DNA of 42,909 nucleotides from Duganella sp. CF458 (GCF_900113115.1 NZ_FOOF01000027.1:1-42909); one strand, 5' to 3'. Shown: positions 22,010 through 31,387, counted from the first letter of the stretch. The notes: generated by a model not told the origin, from the sequence alone. Numbers and translations: made by a program.

Positions 22010-22040
22010 AACTGGCAACTTTGAACTTTTTGCCGTTTTT
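22010..22040 (+). terminator. Rho-independent terminator after secG
   Basis: GGCAA (22014-22018) and TTGCC (22030-22034) form a short stem followed by GTTTTT. Flanking A and T bases can extend the pairing. It separates tpiA-secG from the tRNA transcript. Confidence 0.6.
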
Positions 22041-22064
22041 CTTCTTGATTATGCGCAATGTGCA

Positions 22065-22093
22065 TTAACAAAGCGACGATCACAGTGTAGAAT
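22065..22093 (+). promoter_or_regulatory. Promoter of the tRNA-Leu gene
   Basis: TTAACA (22065-22070) and TAGAAT (22088-22093) are separated by 17 bp, an ideal spacing. The expected start site is about 22100, five bases before the tRNA. Confidence 0.75.
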
Positions 22094-22104
22094 AGCGGCC
22101 TATT

Positions 22105-22189
22105 GCCGACGTGGTGAAATTGGTAGACACGCTATCTTGAGGGGGTAGTGGCGCAAGCTGTACGAGTTCGAGTCTCGTCGTCGGCACCA
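22105..22189 (+). tRNA. leuU: tRNA-Leu (anticodon GAG)
   Basis: An 85-base class II tRNA. The acceptor GCCGACG pairs with CGTCGGC, and the CCA end is encoded. The anticodon stem CTATC/GGTAG encloses TTGAGGG, giving anticodon GAG. The variable arm is long, as in leucine tRNAs, and the T arm contains GAGTTCGAGTCTC. The neighbourhood secG-tRNA-Leu(GAG) is the same as in Escherichia coli (leuU). Confidence 0.97.
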
Positions 22190-22198
22190 AAAAAGATC

Positions 22199-22250
22199 AA
22201 AAGCCAGCAGGTCGTTTGAATCATAGATTCAGGGCTTAGCTGGTTTTTTT
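22199..22250 (+). terminator. Terminator between tRNA-Leu and nuoA
   Basis: CCAGC (22204-22208) pairs with GCTGG (22239-22243), followed by seven T residues. An inner hairpin GAATC/GATTC (22218-22230) lies within the loop. It ends the tRNA transcript. The nuo promoter should lie between it and 22331, but no consensus boxes are clear there. Confidence 0.65.
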
Positions 22251-22330
22251 ACGAGGATGTGTCGTTTGATCCTGGTCTCAGTAGCAAGTGATTGGGGTCG
22301 AGCGTATTTCAACTAAGCTGCTTACCCATC

Positions 22331-22690
22331 GTGAACCTCGAAAATTACTTCCCCGTCCTGTTGTTCCTTCTCGTCGGCATTGGTGTCGGCGTAGTCCCGC
22401 AAGTGCTCGGCCATATCCTTGGCCCGAACAAGCCCGATGCGGCCAAGCTTTCCCCATTCGAGTGCGGCTTCGAAGCTTTCGAAGACGCGCGCATGAAATT
22501 CGACGTGCGTTACTACCTCGTCGCAATTCTGTTCATTCTGTTCGACCTTGAAACTGCATTCTTCTTCCCATGGGGCGTCTCCATGCGTGAACTGGGCTGG
22601 CAGGGTTACGTGACGATGATGGTGTTCATCGCCGAATTCGTGGTCGGTTTTTGGTATATCTGGAAGAAAGGTGCCCTTGATTGGGAATAA
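22331..22690 (+). CDS. nuoA: NADH-quinone oxidoreductase subunit A
   Basis: A 119-residue membrane subunit of complex I with three helices (NYFPVLLFLLVGIGVGVVPQ, YYLVAILFILFDLETAFFFP and MVFIAEFVVGFWYIWKKGA). The family motif KLSPFECGFEAFEDARMKFD lies between helices 1 and 2. The start is GTG at 22331 by length and the MNLENYFP start usual in betaproteobacteria; no strong ribosome-binding site is seen. It is the first gene of a 14-gene nuo operon whose members are spaced by 0-32 bp or overlap. Confidence 0.97.
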   Translation: MNLENYFPVLLFLLVGIGVGVVPQVLGHILGPNKPDAAKLSPFECGFEAFEDARMKFDVRYYLVAILFILFDLETAFFFPWGVSMRELGWQGYVTMMVFIAEFVVGFWYIWKKGALDWE

Positions 22691-22693
22691 GCC

Positions 22694-23170
22694 ATGTCTA
22701 TTGAAGGCGTATTTAACGAAGGCTTCATCACCACTACCTTTGACACGGTAATCAACTGGGCGCGTACGGGGTCGATGTACCCGATGACGTTCGGTCTGGC
22801 TTGCTGTGCGGTGGAGATGATGCATGCTGGTGCTGCCCGTTACGACCTGGAGCGTTTCGGTTTCATGTTCCGTCCGTCGCCACGTCAGTCCGACGTGATG
22901 ATCGTGGCAGGCACCCTGTGCAACAAGATGGCCCCTGCGCTGCGCAAGGTCTATGACCAGATGCCGGATCCGCGCTGGGTGATCTCGATGGGTTCCTGCG
23001 CCAACGGCGGCGGCTACTACCACTACTCGTACTCCGTGGTGCGCGGCTGCGACCGTATCGTGCCGGTCGACGTGTACGTGCCGGGCTGCCCGCCGACTGC
23101 AGAAGCCCTGCTGTACGGCATCCTGCAGCTGCATAACAAGATCAAGAAGACCAACACGATCGCGCGGTAA
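22694..23170 (+). CDS. nuoB: NADH-quinone oxidoreductase subunit B
   Basis: A 158-residue peripheral subunit that holds the terminal 4Fe-4S cluster N2. The Cys ligands are visible in GLACCAVEMM (two adjacent Cys), SMGSCANGGG and VYVPGCPPTAEALL. N2 passes electrons to ubiquinone at the interface with NuoD. The gene lies 3 bp after nuoA and 6 bp before nuoC. Confidence 0.98.
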   Translation: MSIEGVFNEGFITTTFDTVINWARTGSMYPMTFGLACCAVEMMHAGAARYDLERFGFMFRPSPRQSDVMIVAGTLCNKMAPALRKVYDQMPDPRWVISMGSCANGGGYYHYSYSVVRGCDRIVPVDVYVPGCPPTAEALLYGILQLHNKIKKTNTIAR

Positions 23171-23176
23171 GACCTT

Positions 23177-23767
23177 ATGAACACACATCTGCAAACACTG
23201 GTCTCCGCCCTCGAGCAAAAGCTGGGCGAGCGGGCCTCCATCGTCGTCGCGCTGGGCGAAGTGACGATTACAGTCAAATCTGGGGACTACTACCAGGTAA
23301 TGCAAGAGCTGCGCGACGACGCAGCTTTGCGTTTTGATACGCTGATCGACTTGTGCGGCGTTGACTACTCGACCTACGGTGAAGGCACCTGGGACGGCCT
23401 GCGTTTCGCGGCCGTGACCCACCTGCTGTCCGTGGAAAAGAACTGGCGCCTGCGCGTGCGCGTGTTCGCGCCGGACGAAGACTTGCCTATCGTGGCCTCC
23501 GTGACCACGATCTGGCGCGCCGCCAACTGGTTCGAGCGCGAAGCGTTCGACCTGTTCGGCATTATTTTCGAAGGCCACAACGACCTGCGCCGCATCCTGA
23601 CCGACTACGGTTTCATCGGCCACCCATTCCGCAAGGACTTCCCGGTGTCGGGCTACGTTGAAATGCGCTATGACCAGGAGCAGAAGCGCGTCGTCTACCA
23701 GCCTGTGACCATCGAGCCGCGCGAAAACGTGCCGCGCGTGATCCGCGAAGAAAACTACGGGAAGTAA
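23177..23767 (+). CDS. nuoC: NADH-quinone oxidoreductase subunit C
   Basis: A 196-residue 30-kDa-type subunit. The conserved part WFEREAFDLFGIIFEGHNDL, then RRILTDYGFIGHPFRKDFPV, is present. It supports the Q module together with NuoD. nuoC and nuoD are separate genes here, as in most betaproteobacteria and unlike the fused nuoCD of E. coli. Confidence 0.98.
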   Translation: MNTHLQTLVSALEQKLGERASIVVALGEVTITVKSGDYYQVMQELRDDAALRFDTLIDLCGVDYSTYGEGTWDGLRFAAVTHLLSVEKNWRLRVRVFAPDEDLPIVASVTTIWRAANWFEREAFDLFGIIFEGHNDLRRILTDYGFIGHPFRKDFPVSGYVEMRYDQEQKRVVYQPVTIEPRENVPRVIREENYGK

Positions 23768-23770
23768 GAA

Positions 23771-25024
23771 ATGGCTGAAATTAAGAATTACACCCTGAAC
23801 TTTGGTCCGCAGCACCCTGCGGCGCACGGCGTGCTGCGCCTGGTGCTGGAGCTGGACGGTGAGGTGATCCAGCGCGCCGACCCGCATATCGGCCTGCTGC
23901 ACCGCGCCACCGAAAAGCTGGCCGAGCAGAAGACCTACCTGCAATCCGTGCCGTACATGGACCGTCTGGACTACGTGTCCATGATGTCCAACGAACACGC
24001 CTACGTGATGGCGATCGAGAAGCTGCTGGGTCTGGACGTGCCGATCCGCGCGCAGTACATCCGCGTGATGTTCGACGAAATCACCCGCCTGCTGAACCAC
24101 CTGCTGTGGCTGGGCGCGCACGCGCTGGACGTGGGCGCCATGGGCCCGTTCCTGTACGCGTTCCGCGACCGCGAAGACCTGATGGATTGCTACGAGGCCG
24201 TGTCCGGCGCGCGTATGCACGCGGCGTACTACCGCCCGGGCGGCGTGTACCGCGACCTGCCGGACGCCATGCCGCAGTACAAGGCATCGCTGATCCGCAA
24301 CGCCAAAGCGCTGGCCGAGCGTAACGAAAACCGCCAGGGCTCCCTGCTGGATTTCGTGGAAGACTTCACCAAGCGTTTCCCGACCTATGTCGACGAATAC
24401 GAAACCCTGCTGACCGACAACCGTATCTGGAAACAGCGTACCGTCGGCGTGGGCGTGGTGTCGCCGGAAGATGCGAAGGCCATGGGCTTCACCGGCGCCA
24501 TGCTGCGCGGCTCGGGCATCGCCTGGGACGTGCGCAAGAAGCAGCCGTACGAAGTCTATGACAAGATGGACTTCGACATCCCGATCGGCACCAACGGCGA
24601 CTGCTATGACCGTTACCTGGTGCGTATCGAAGAGATGCGCCAGTCGAACAAGATCATCAAGCAGTGCGTGGCATGGCTGAAAGCCAATCCGGGTCCTGTC
24701 ATGACCAGCAACCGCAAGGTCGCGCCGCCCAACCGCGTGGACATGAAGACCAATATGGAATCGCTGATCCACCACTTCAAGCTGTTTACCGAAGGCTTCC
24801 ACGTGCCGCCGGGCGAAGCGTACAGCGCGGTGGAACACCCGAAAGGCGAATTCGGCATCTACCTGATCTCCGATGGCGCCAACAAGCCATACCGTATGAA
24901 GATCCGCGCACCGGGCTTTGCCCACCTGCAGGGTCTGGACGAAATGTCGCGCGGCCACATGATTGCCGACGCCGTGACCATCATCGGTACCCAGGACATC
25001 GTTTTCGGTGAAATCGACCGCTAA
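23771..25024 (+). CDS. nuoD: NADH-quinone oxidoreductase subunit D
   Basis: A 417-residue 49-kDa-type subunit that forms most of the quinone-binding pocket. Conserved parts include NFGPQHPAAHGVLRLVLELD with the quinone-site His, GLLHRATEKLAE, then RDREDLMDCYEAVSGARMHA, and the C-terminal DEMSRGHMIADAVTIIGTQD ending FGEIDR. It starts 4 bp after nuoC. Length is standard. Confidence 0.98.
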   Translation: MAEIKNYTLNFGPQHPAAHGVLRLVLELDGEVIQRADPHIGLLHRATEKLAEQKTYLQSVPYMDRLDYVSMMSNEHAYVMAIEKLLGLDVPIRAQYIRVMFDEITRLLNHLLWLGAHALDVGAMGPFLYAFRDREDLMDCYEAVSGARMHAAYYRPGGVYRDLPDAMPQYKASLIRNAKALAERNENRQGSLLDFVEDFTKRFPTYVDEYETLLTDNRIWKQRTVGVGVVSPEDAKAMGFTGAMLRGSGIAWDVRKKQPYEVYDKMDFDIPIGTNGDCYDRYLVRIEEMRQSNKIIKQCVAWLKANPGPVMTSNRKVAPPNRVDMKTNMESLIHHFKLFTEGFHVPPGEAYSAVEHPKGEFGIYLISDGANKPYRMKIRAPGFAHLQGLDEMSRGHMIADAVTIIGTQDIVFGEIDR

Positions 25025-25033
25025 GGGCAAGAA

Positions 25034-25513
25034 ATGCTGTTATCCCAAGAATGCTATAAAAAAATCGACCGCGAGTTGGCCAAGTATCCGGCCGACCAGC
25101 GCCAGTCGGCCGTGATGGCCTCGCTGGCCCACGCCCAGGTTGAACTGGGCTGGCTGTCGCCACAAACCATGAAGGAAATCGCGGACTACATCCGCATGCC
25201 GGCCATCGCCGTGCAGGAAGTCGCGACTTTCTACAATATGTACAACCTGAAGCCGGTCGGCAAGCACAAGATCACCGTGTGCACCAACCTGCCATGCGCA
25301 CTGTCGGGCGGCGTGAAAGCTGCCGAGCACCTGAAGGCCAAGCTGGGCATCGACTTCCGCGGCACCACCGAAGACGGTGCGTTCACGCTGATGGAAGGGG
25401 AGTGCATGGGGGCCTGCGGCGACGCGCCGGTACTGCTGGTCAATAACCACCGCATGTGTTCCCACATGAGCAACGACAAACTGGACGCCCTCGTGGAGGA
25501 GCTCAAGAAATGA
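25034..25513 (+). CDS. nuoE: NADH-quinone oxidoreductase subunit E
   Basis: A 159-residue 24-kDa-type subunit with a thioredoxin-like 2Fe-2S domain. Cys ligands occur in VCTNLPCALSGG and GECMGACGDAPVLLV. It belongs to the NADH-dehydrogenase module with NuoF and NuoG. The stop overlaps the nuoF start (ATGA). Confidence 0.98.
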   Translation: MLLSQECYKKIDRELAKYPADQRQSAVMASLAHAQVELGWLSPQTMKEIADYIRMPAIAVQEVATFYNMYNLKPVGKHKITVCTNLPCALSGGVKAAEHLKAKLGIDFRGTTEDGAFTLMEGECMGACGDAPVLLVNNHRMCSHMSNDKLDALVEELKK

Positions 25514-26808
25514 CTTCCCTGCACGACCGTCACATCAATCCGCTGATCCTGAAGGATCTGAACGGCGACAACTGGCACCTGGCCGACTACGTCAAACGCG
25601 GTGGTTACTCCGCGCTGCGCCGCATCATCGAAGAAAAAATCGCGCCGGAAGCGATCATCGCCGACCTGAAGACCTCCGGCCTGCGCGGCCGCGGCGGTGC
25701 GGGTTTCCCGACCGGCCTGAAATGGTCCTTCATGCCGCGCCAGTTCCCTGGCCAGAAGTACCTGGTCTGCAACACCGACGAAGGCGAACCGGGTACCTTC
25801 AAGGACCGCGACATCATCCGCTACAATCCGCACTCGCTGATCGAAGGCATGGCCATCGGCGCGTATGCGATGGGCATCACCGTGGGCTACAACTACATCC
25901 ACGGCGAGATCTTCCAGGATTACCTGCGCTTTGAAGAAGCGCTGGAAGAGGCGCGCGCCGCCGGCTTCCTGGGCGACAAGATCATGGGTTCGGACTTCAG
26001 CTTCCAGCTGCACGCCCACCATGGCTACGGTGCCTACATCTGCGGCGAAGAAACCGCGCTGCTCGAATCGCTGGAAGGCAAAAAAGGCCAGCCGCGCTTC
26101 AAGCCGCCGTTCCCGGCCTCGTTCGGCCTGTACGGCAAGCCGACCACCATCAACAACACCGAGACTTTCGCGGCCGTTCCGTTCATCCTGAACATCGGCG
26201 CCGAGAACTACCTCGGCCTGGGCAAGCCTAACAACGGCGGCACCAAGATCTTCTCGATCTCGGGCGACGTCGAGCGTCCAGGCAATTACGAAGTCCCGCT
26301 GGGCACCCCGTTCGCCAAGCTGATGGAGCTGGCCGGCGGTATGCGCGGCGGCAAGAAGATCAAGGCCGTGATCCCCGGCGGTTCGTCCGCTCCGGTGATC
26401 CGCGGCGAGATCATGATGCAGACTGACCTCGATTACGATTCGATCGCCAAAGCCGGCTCCATGCTCGGTTCGGGCGCCGTGATCGTGATGGACGAGACGC
26501 GCTGCATGGTGAAGGCCCTGGAACGCCTGTCCTACTTCTACTTTGAAGAGTCGTGCGGCCAGTGCACCCCGTGCCGTGAAGGCACCGGCTGGATGTACCG
26601 CATGATCCACCGTATCGAAAACGGCCAAGGCCGTCCGAGCGACCTGGACATGCTGAACTCCATCGCCGACAACATCCAGGGCCGCACCATCTGCGCGCTG
26701 GGCGATGCTGCCGCCATGCCGGTACGCGCCTTCGTCAAGCAGTTCCGCGAAGAATTTGAATATCACGTCGAACATAAGCACTGTCTGGTGCCTGTTTCGG
26801 CTTACTAA
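25510..26808 (+). CDS. nuoF: NADH-quinone oxidoreductase subunit F (NADH, FMN, Fe-S)
   Basis: A 432-residue 51-kDa-type subunit that oxidises NADH. The Gly-rich NADH site is LRGRGGAGFPTGLKWSF (about residues 60-75), the FMN region is VCNTDEGEPGTFKDRD and GAYICGEETALLESLEG, and the 4Fe-4S ligands are CGQCTPCREGTGW with a further Cys in GRTICALGDAAAMPV. The ATG at 25510 overlaps the nuoE stop, so the pair is translationally coupled. Confidence 0.98.
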   Translation: MTSLHDRHINPLILKDLNGDNWHLADYVKRGGYSALRRIIEEKIAPEAIIADLKTSGLRGRGGAGFPTGLKWSFMPRQFPGQKYLVCNTDEGEPGTFKDRDIIRYNPHSLIEGMAIGAYAMGITVGYNYIHGEIFQDYLRFEEALEEARAAGFLGDKIMGSDFSFQLHAHHGYGAYICGEETALLESLEGKKGQPRFKPPFPASFGLYGKPTTINNTETFAAVPFILNIGAENYLGLGKPNNGGTKIFSISGDVERPGNYEVPLGTPFAKLMELAGGMRGGKKIKAVIPGGSSAPVIRGEIMMQTDLDYDSIAKAGSMLGSGAVIVMDETRCMVKALERLSYFYFEESCGQCTPCREGTGWMYRMIHRIENGQGRPSDLDMLNSIADNIQGRTICALGDAAAMPVRAFVKQFREEFEYHVEHKHCLVPVSAY

Positions 26809-26820
26809 GCTGCGATTATC

Positions 26821-29151
26821 ATGGTTGAAATCGAAATTGACGGCAAAAAGGTAGAAGTCCCTGCGGGTAGCATGGTGATGGACGCCGCCAACAAGTTGGG
26901 CACCTACATCCCGCACTTCTGCTATCACAAGAAATTGTCGATCGCGGCAAACTGCCGTATGTGCCTGGTCGAAGTGGAGAAGGCGCCGAAGCCTTTGCCA
27001 GCATGCGCCACGCCGGTATCGGCTGGCATGATTGTGAAGTCCGCCTCCGACAAGGCTGTGCAGGCACAGAAGTCGGTGATGGAATTCCTGCTGATTAACC
27101 ACCCGCTGGATTGCCCAATCTGCGACCAGGGCGGTGAGTGCCAGCTGCAGGACTTGGCCGTAGGTTACGGCAAGATGGAGTCCCGCTACGAGGAAGAAAA
27201 GCGCGTGGTGCCGCCGAAGGCCGGCAGCGCGCTGGTGGCGATGGAAGAAATGTCGCGTTGCATCCACTGCACCCGTTGCGTGCGCTTTGGCCAGGAAGTG
27301 GCCGGCGTGATGGAACTGGGCATGCTGGGCCGCGGCGAGCATTCCGAGATCACCACCTTCGTCGGCGAAGCGGTGAGCTCCGAGATGTCGGGCAATATGA
27401 TCGACCTGTGCCCGGTCGGCGCGCTGACCTCGCGTCCGTTCCGCTACAGCGCCCGTACCTGGGAACTGTCGCGCCGCAAATCGGTCTCCCCGCACGATTC
27501 CACCGGCGCCAACCTGATCGTGCAAGTGAAGCAGGGCTCCGTGAAGCGCGTGCTGCCGTTCGAGAACGACGACGTCAACGAGTGCTGGATTTCCGACAAA
27601 GACCGCTACTCCTACGAAGCGCTGGAAAGCGCCGAGCGCCTGACCAAGCCGATGCTGAAGCAGGGCGGCGAGTGGAAGGAAGTTGAATGGCAAGTCGCGC
27701 TGGAATACGTGGCGCACGGCCTGAAGAACATCAAGCACGAACACGGTGCGGATGCGCTGGCTGCCTACGGCACCGCGCATTCCACCGTGGAAGAACTGGC
27801 CCTGCTGAAGAAACTGATGCACGGCGTGGGTTCGGAGCACGTGGACTTCCGCCTGCGCCAATCCGACTTCGCGCTGGACGGCGAAGTGAAGCCATGGCTG
27901 GGCATGCCGATCGCCGAACTGAGCGCGCTGCAGCGCGTGTTCGTGATCGGTTCCTTCCTGCGCAAGGACCACCCGCTGTTCGCCACCCGCATCCGCGCGG
28001 CCGTGAAGGCCGGCGGCAAGCTGTCCGTGCTGCACGCTGCCGATACCGAAAACCTGATCACCACCGCCAACAAGATCATCGCTGCGCCGACCGACTGGCT
28101 GGCCGCGTTGTCCGGCGTGGTTGCCGCCGTGGCGAAAGCCAAGGGCGTGGCCGCTCCGGCCGGCTTTGAAGGCGTGGTGGCTTCGGCCAACGCCGATGCG
28201 ATCGCCGAATCCCTGCTGGGCGGCGAGCGCAAGGCGGTGTTCCTGGGTAACGCCGCCGTGGCGCATCCGGAAGCGTCGAAGCTGCACGCAGCGGCGCAGT
28301 GGATCGCCGAACAGACCGGCGCCAAGCTGGGGGTCCTGACCGAGGCGGCCAACACCGTTGGCGGCTACCTGGTTGGCGCCACCGCGAAGAGCGCTGCGCC
28401 GGCCTTCTCCGTGCAGAAGAAAGCCTATGTGCTGCTGAACGCCGAGCCGGAACTGGACGCTGCCAACCCGCAAGCTGCCAAGGCCGCGCTGAACGCCGCC
28501 GACATGGTGGTGGCGATGTCGGCCTTCAAGCACGGCATGGATTATGCCGACGTGCTGCTGCCGGTCGCGCCGTTCGCCGAGACTTCCGGCTCCTTCGTCA
28601 ATGCCGAAGGCCGCCTGCAGTCTTTCAACGGCACCGTCAAGCCGATGGGCGACGCCCGTCCGGCCTGGAAAGTGCTGCGCGTACTGGGCAACATCCTGGG
28701 TCTGGGCGGCTTCGACTACGAAACGTCGGAATCGATCCGCGACGAACTGTTCGAAAAAGGCGTGTCCGACCTGTCGGCCAAGCTGTCGAACGTGTCGCGC
28801 AAGGCAGCAGTTGCCGGCGTGCCGTTCACCGCAACCGGCTTGCAGCGCCTGGCCGACGTGCCGATCTACTTCGCTGACGCCATGGCGCGCCGTTCCGGCC
28901 CGCTGCAGGCGACCACCGATGCTGCCGCGCCTAAAGCGCACCTGTCCACTGCCACCGCGCAGCAGATCGGCGTGAAAGCCGGCGACAAGGTCGAAGTGAA
29001 GCAGGGCTCCGGCTTTGCGATCCTGGAAGCCATCATCGACGCCGGCCTGCCAGCGAACGTGGTGCGCGTGTCCGCCGCACACGCATCGACCTCGATGCTG
29101 GGCGCGATGTTCGGTGAGATCACCGTTGCTAAAGCAGGGGAGGGCAAGTAA
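26821..29151 (+). CDS. nuoG: NADH-quinone oxidoreductase subunit G
   Basis: A 776-residue 75-kDa-type subunit carrying several Fe-S clusters. The N-terminal 2Fe-2S ferredoxin domain has ANCRMCLVEVE. It is followed by CPICDQGGECQLQD, the His/Cys cluster region and CIHCTRCVRFGQEVAGVMEL. The C-terminal two thirds form a molybdopterin-oxidoreductase-like domain (CWISDKDRYSYE onward) with a degenerate, Ala-rich central part, as is usual in betaproteobacteria. Its stop overlaps the first base of the nuoH ATG. Confidence 0.98.
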   Translation: MVEIEIDGKKVEVPAGSMVMDAANKLGTYIPHFCYHKKLSIAANCRMCLVEVEKAPKPLPACATPVSAGMIVKSASDKAVQAQKSVMEFLLINHPLDCPICDQGGECQLQDLAVGYGKMESRYEEEKRVVPPKAGSALVAMEEMSRCIHCTRCVRFGQEVAGVMELGMLGRGEHSEITTFVGEAVSSEMSGNMIDLCPVGALTSRPFRYSARTWELSRRKSVSPHDSTGANLIVQVKQGSVKRVLPFENDDVNECWISDKDRYSYEALESAERLTKPMLKQGGEWKEVEWQVALEYVAHGLKNIKHEHGADALAAYGTAHSTVEELALLKKLMHGVGSEHVDFRLRQSDFALDGEVKPWLGMPIAELSALQRVFVIGSFLRKDHPLFATRIRAAVKAGGKLSVLHAADTENLITTANKIIAAPTDWLAALSGVVAAVAKAKGVAAPAGFEGVVASANADAIAESLLGGERKAVFLGNAAVAHPEASKLHAAAQWIAEQTGAKLGVLTEAANTVGGYLVGATAKSAAPAFSVQKKAYVLLNAEPELDAANPQAAKAALNAADMVVAMSAFKHGMDYADVLLPVAPFAETSGSFVNAEGRLQSFNGTVKPMGDARPAWKVLRVLGNILGLGGFDYETSESIRDELFEKGVSDLSAKLSNVSRKAAVAGVPFTATGLQRLADVPIYFADAMARRSGPLQATTDAAAPKAHLSTATAQQIGVKAGDKVEVKQGSGFAILEAIIDAGLPANVVRVSAAHASTSMLGAMFGEITVAKAGEGK

Positions 29152-30233
29152 TGGCTCTGCCAGAAATGATTGATTCGATTAAAGTGATGGGCGAGGCCAA
29201 CCTCGGCACCTTCTGGCCGTTCGTCTGGACCATGGCCAAGATCCTGTGCGTGACCCTGCCCCTGATGGGCCTGGTTGCCTACCTGACCCTGTGGGAGCGC
29301 AAGCTGCTGGGCTGGATCCAGATCCGTATCGGCCCCAACCGCGTGGGCCCGAACGGCCTGCTGCAGCCGATCGCCGACGCGCTGAAACTGCTGTTCAAAG
29401 AGATCATCGTCCCGACCAAGTCGAACAAGTCCCTGTTCTTCATCGGTCCGGTGATGACCATCATGCCGGCGCTGGCATGCTGGGCGGTGGTGCCGTTCGC
29501 CCCGGGCGCCGCCCTGGCCGACGTCAACGCCGGCCTGCTGCTGATCATGGCGATCGCCTCGATGGAGGTGTACGGCATCATCATCGCCGGCTGGTCCGCC
29601 AACTCGAAGTACTCCTTCATGGGCGCGATGCGTGCATCGGCACAGATGGTGTCCTACGAAATCGCGATGGGCTTCGCCCTGGTGATCGTGCTGATGGTTT
29701 CCGGTTCGCTGAACCTGTCGGAAATCGTCGCCGGCCAGCAGAAGGGCACCATGGCTGCCATGGGCCTCAGCTTCCTGTCCTGGAACTGGCTGCCGCTGCT
29801 GCCGATCTTCGTGGTGTACCTGATTTCCGGCCTGGCAGAATGTAACCGTCACCCGTTCGACGTGGTGGAGGGCGAGTCCGAGATCGTCGGCGGCCACATG
29901 GTTGAATACGGCGGCATGGCCTATGCCATGTTCTTCCTGGCGGAATACGCCAACATGATCCTGATCTCGCTGCTGGCGTCGATCATGTTCCTGGGCGGCT
30001 GGGCTGCTCCGATCGCAGCGCTGGATATCGGCGGCGTGTTCGGTGGCTTCTTCTGGTTGTTCATCAAGACCTTCTTCATCGTGTCGCTGTTCATCTGGAC
30101 CCGCGGAACGTTCCCACGTTATCGCTACGACCAGATCATGCGTTTGGGCTGGAAAGTGTTCATCCCACTGACCCTGGCTTACCTGGTCTTCGTGGCGACC
30201 TGGATGCAGACCTCCTGGAATATTTGGAAGTAA
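29151..30233 (+). CDS. nuoH: NADH-quinone oxidoreductase subunit H
   Basis: A 360-residue membrane subunit (ND1 type) at the junction of the quinone site and the proton channels. It has eight hydrophobic segments. Conserved loops are ERKLLGWIQIRIGPNRVGPN, then GWSANSKYSFMGAMRASAQM and ECNRHPFDVVEGESEIVGG, which contain the acidic residues linking quinone reduction to proton pumping. Length is slightly larger than in E. coli but normal for the class. Confidence 0.98.
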   Translation: MALPEMIDSIKVMGEANLGTFWPFVWTMAKILCVTLPLMGLVAYLTLWERKLLGWIQIRIGPNRVGPNGLLQPIADALKLLFKEIIVPTKSNKSLFFIGPVMTIMPALACWAVVPFAPGAALADVNAGLLLIMAIASMEVYGIIIAGWSANSKYSFMGAMRASAQMVSYEIAMGFALVIVLMVSGSLNLSEIVAGQQKGTMAAMGLSFLSWNWLPLLPIFVVYLISGLAECNRHPFDVVEGESEIVGGHMVEYGGMAYAMFFLAEYANMILISLLASIMFLGGWAAPIAALDIGGVFGGFFWLFIKTFFIVSLFIWTRGTFPRYRYDQIMRLGWKVFIPLTLAYLVFVATWMQTSWNIWK

Positions 30234-30248
30234 GAGAGCGAATACAGA

Positions 30249-30737
30249 ATGGACCGATTGAAAGATTTCTTCGGCAGCTTCTTGCTGACCGAGCTGTTCA
30301 AGGGGATGGCGCTGACGGGCAAATACATGTTTGCCAAGAAGATTACCGTCCAGTTCCCTGAAGAGAAAACCCCGATCTCGCCGCGTTTCCGCGGCCTGCA
30401 CGCCCTGCGCCGTTACCCGAACGGCGAAGAGCGCTGCATCGCCTGCAAACTGTGCGAAGCAGTGTGCCCGGCGATGGCGATCACCATCGAGTCGGAGCAG
30501 CGTGACGACGGCAGCCGCCGTACCACCCGCTACGACATCGACCTGACCAAGTGCATCTTCTGCGGCTTCTGCGAAGAATCCTGCCCGGTGGACTCGATTG
30601 TCGAGACCCACGTACTGGAATACCACGGCGAAAAACGCGGTGACCTGTACTACACCAAAGAGATGCTGCTGGCCGTAGGCGACCGCTATGAAGCGGACAT
30701 CGCGGCTAACCGCGCGGCCGATGCCAAGTACCGCTGA
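30249..30737 (+). CDS. nuoI: NADH-quinone oxidoreductase subunit I
   Basis: A 162-residue ferredoxin-type subunit with two 4Fe-4S motifs, CIACKLCEAVCP and CIFCGFCEESCP, which hold clusters N6a and N6b on the path to N2. An N-terminal amphipathic helix attaches it to the membrane arm. It lies between nuoH and nuoJ in the standard order. Confidence 0.98.
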   Translation: MDRLKDFFGSFLLTELFKGMALTGKYMFAKKITVQFPEEKTPISPRFRGLHALRRYPNGEERCIACKLCEAVCPAMAITIESEQRDDGSRRTTRYDIDLTKCIFCGFCEESCPVDSIVETHVLEYHGEKRGDLYYTKEMLLAVGDRYEADIAANRAADAKYR

Positions 30738-30754
30738 TCGCCGAGGCTAATCAT

Positions 30755-31387
30755 ATGAACTTCACTTCTATTTTGTTCTACGTGTTCGCCGCCATCCTGG
30801 TGCTGGCGTCGCTGCGCGTCATTACGGCTCGCAACCCGGTGCAAGCTGCCTTGTTCCTGGTGCTGGCCTTCTTCCAGGCGGCCGGCATCTGGATGCTGCT
30901 GAAAGCCGAATTCCTGTCCATCGTGCTGGTGCTGGTGTACGTCGGCGCCGTGATGGTGCTGTTCCTGTTCGTCGTGATGATGATCGACATCGACCTCGAC
31001 AAGCTGCGCGCCGGCTTCTGGAATTACCTGCCGCTGGCGGCGATTGTCGGTGGCGTGATCGTGATCGAGATGTCGGCTGTCATCTGGCGCGCCTTCCCGG
31101 GCACCGGTACCGCCGTGCCCGAGGCAGCCAACAGCATCGGCCAGACCAAGGCGCTGGGCCTGAAGATCTACACCGAGTACATCTACGCGTTTGAAATCGC
31201 GGCCGTGGTGCTGCTGGTGGCAATCGTTGCCGCCGTGGCCCTGACCCTGCGCAAGCGCAAAGACACCAAGGCTATCGACCCGGGCCTAGCCGTCCGCGTC
31301 AAGCGTAATGACCGCCTGAAGATCGTGAAGATGGACGCCACCGTCCACGCTCCGGTCGCCCCGGCGGAAACGAAGGAGGCACCATGA
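30755..31387 (+). CDS. nuoJ: NADH-quinone oxidoreductase subunit J
   Basis: A 210-residue membrane subunit (ND6 type) with five helices. The conserved third helix region VLVLVYVGAVMVLFLFVVMM (about residues 54-73), with its pi-bulge, is present. The C-terminal about 45 residues are a charged, Pro-containing tail (RVKRNDRLKIVKMDATVHA). The stop overlaps the nuoK start. Confidence 0.97.
   Translation: MNFTSILFYVFAAILVLASLRVITARNPVQAALFLVLAFFQAAGIWMLLKAEFLSIVLVLVYVGAVMVLFLFVVMMIDIDLDKLRAGFWNYLPLAAIVGGVIVIEMSAVIWRAFPGTGTAVPEAANSIGQTKALGLKIYTEYIYAFEIAAVVLLVAIVAAVALTLRKRKDTKAIDPGLAVRVKRNDRLKIVKMDATVHAPVAPAETKEAP

Noticed and set aside
22105..22250. Genomic island attachment at the tRNA-Leu gene
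   Set aside because: No second copy of the tRNA 3' end was noticed in the window and the genes on both sides are conserved core genes.
22322..25030. 902-codon minus-strand frame opposite nuoA-nuoD
   Set aside because: Antisense shadow of conserved genes, with His/Val/Gln/Arg-rich composition and no start signals.
25231..29082. Very long open frame (1283 codons) on the minus strand opposite nuoE-nuoG
   Set aside because: It lies exactly antisense to well-supported nuo genes and has the low-complexity His/Arg/Gln/Val composition typical of antisense frames in GC-rich DNA; no domain is visible.
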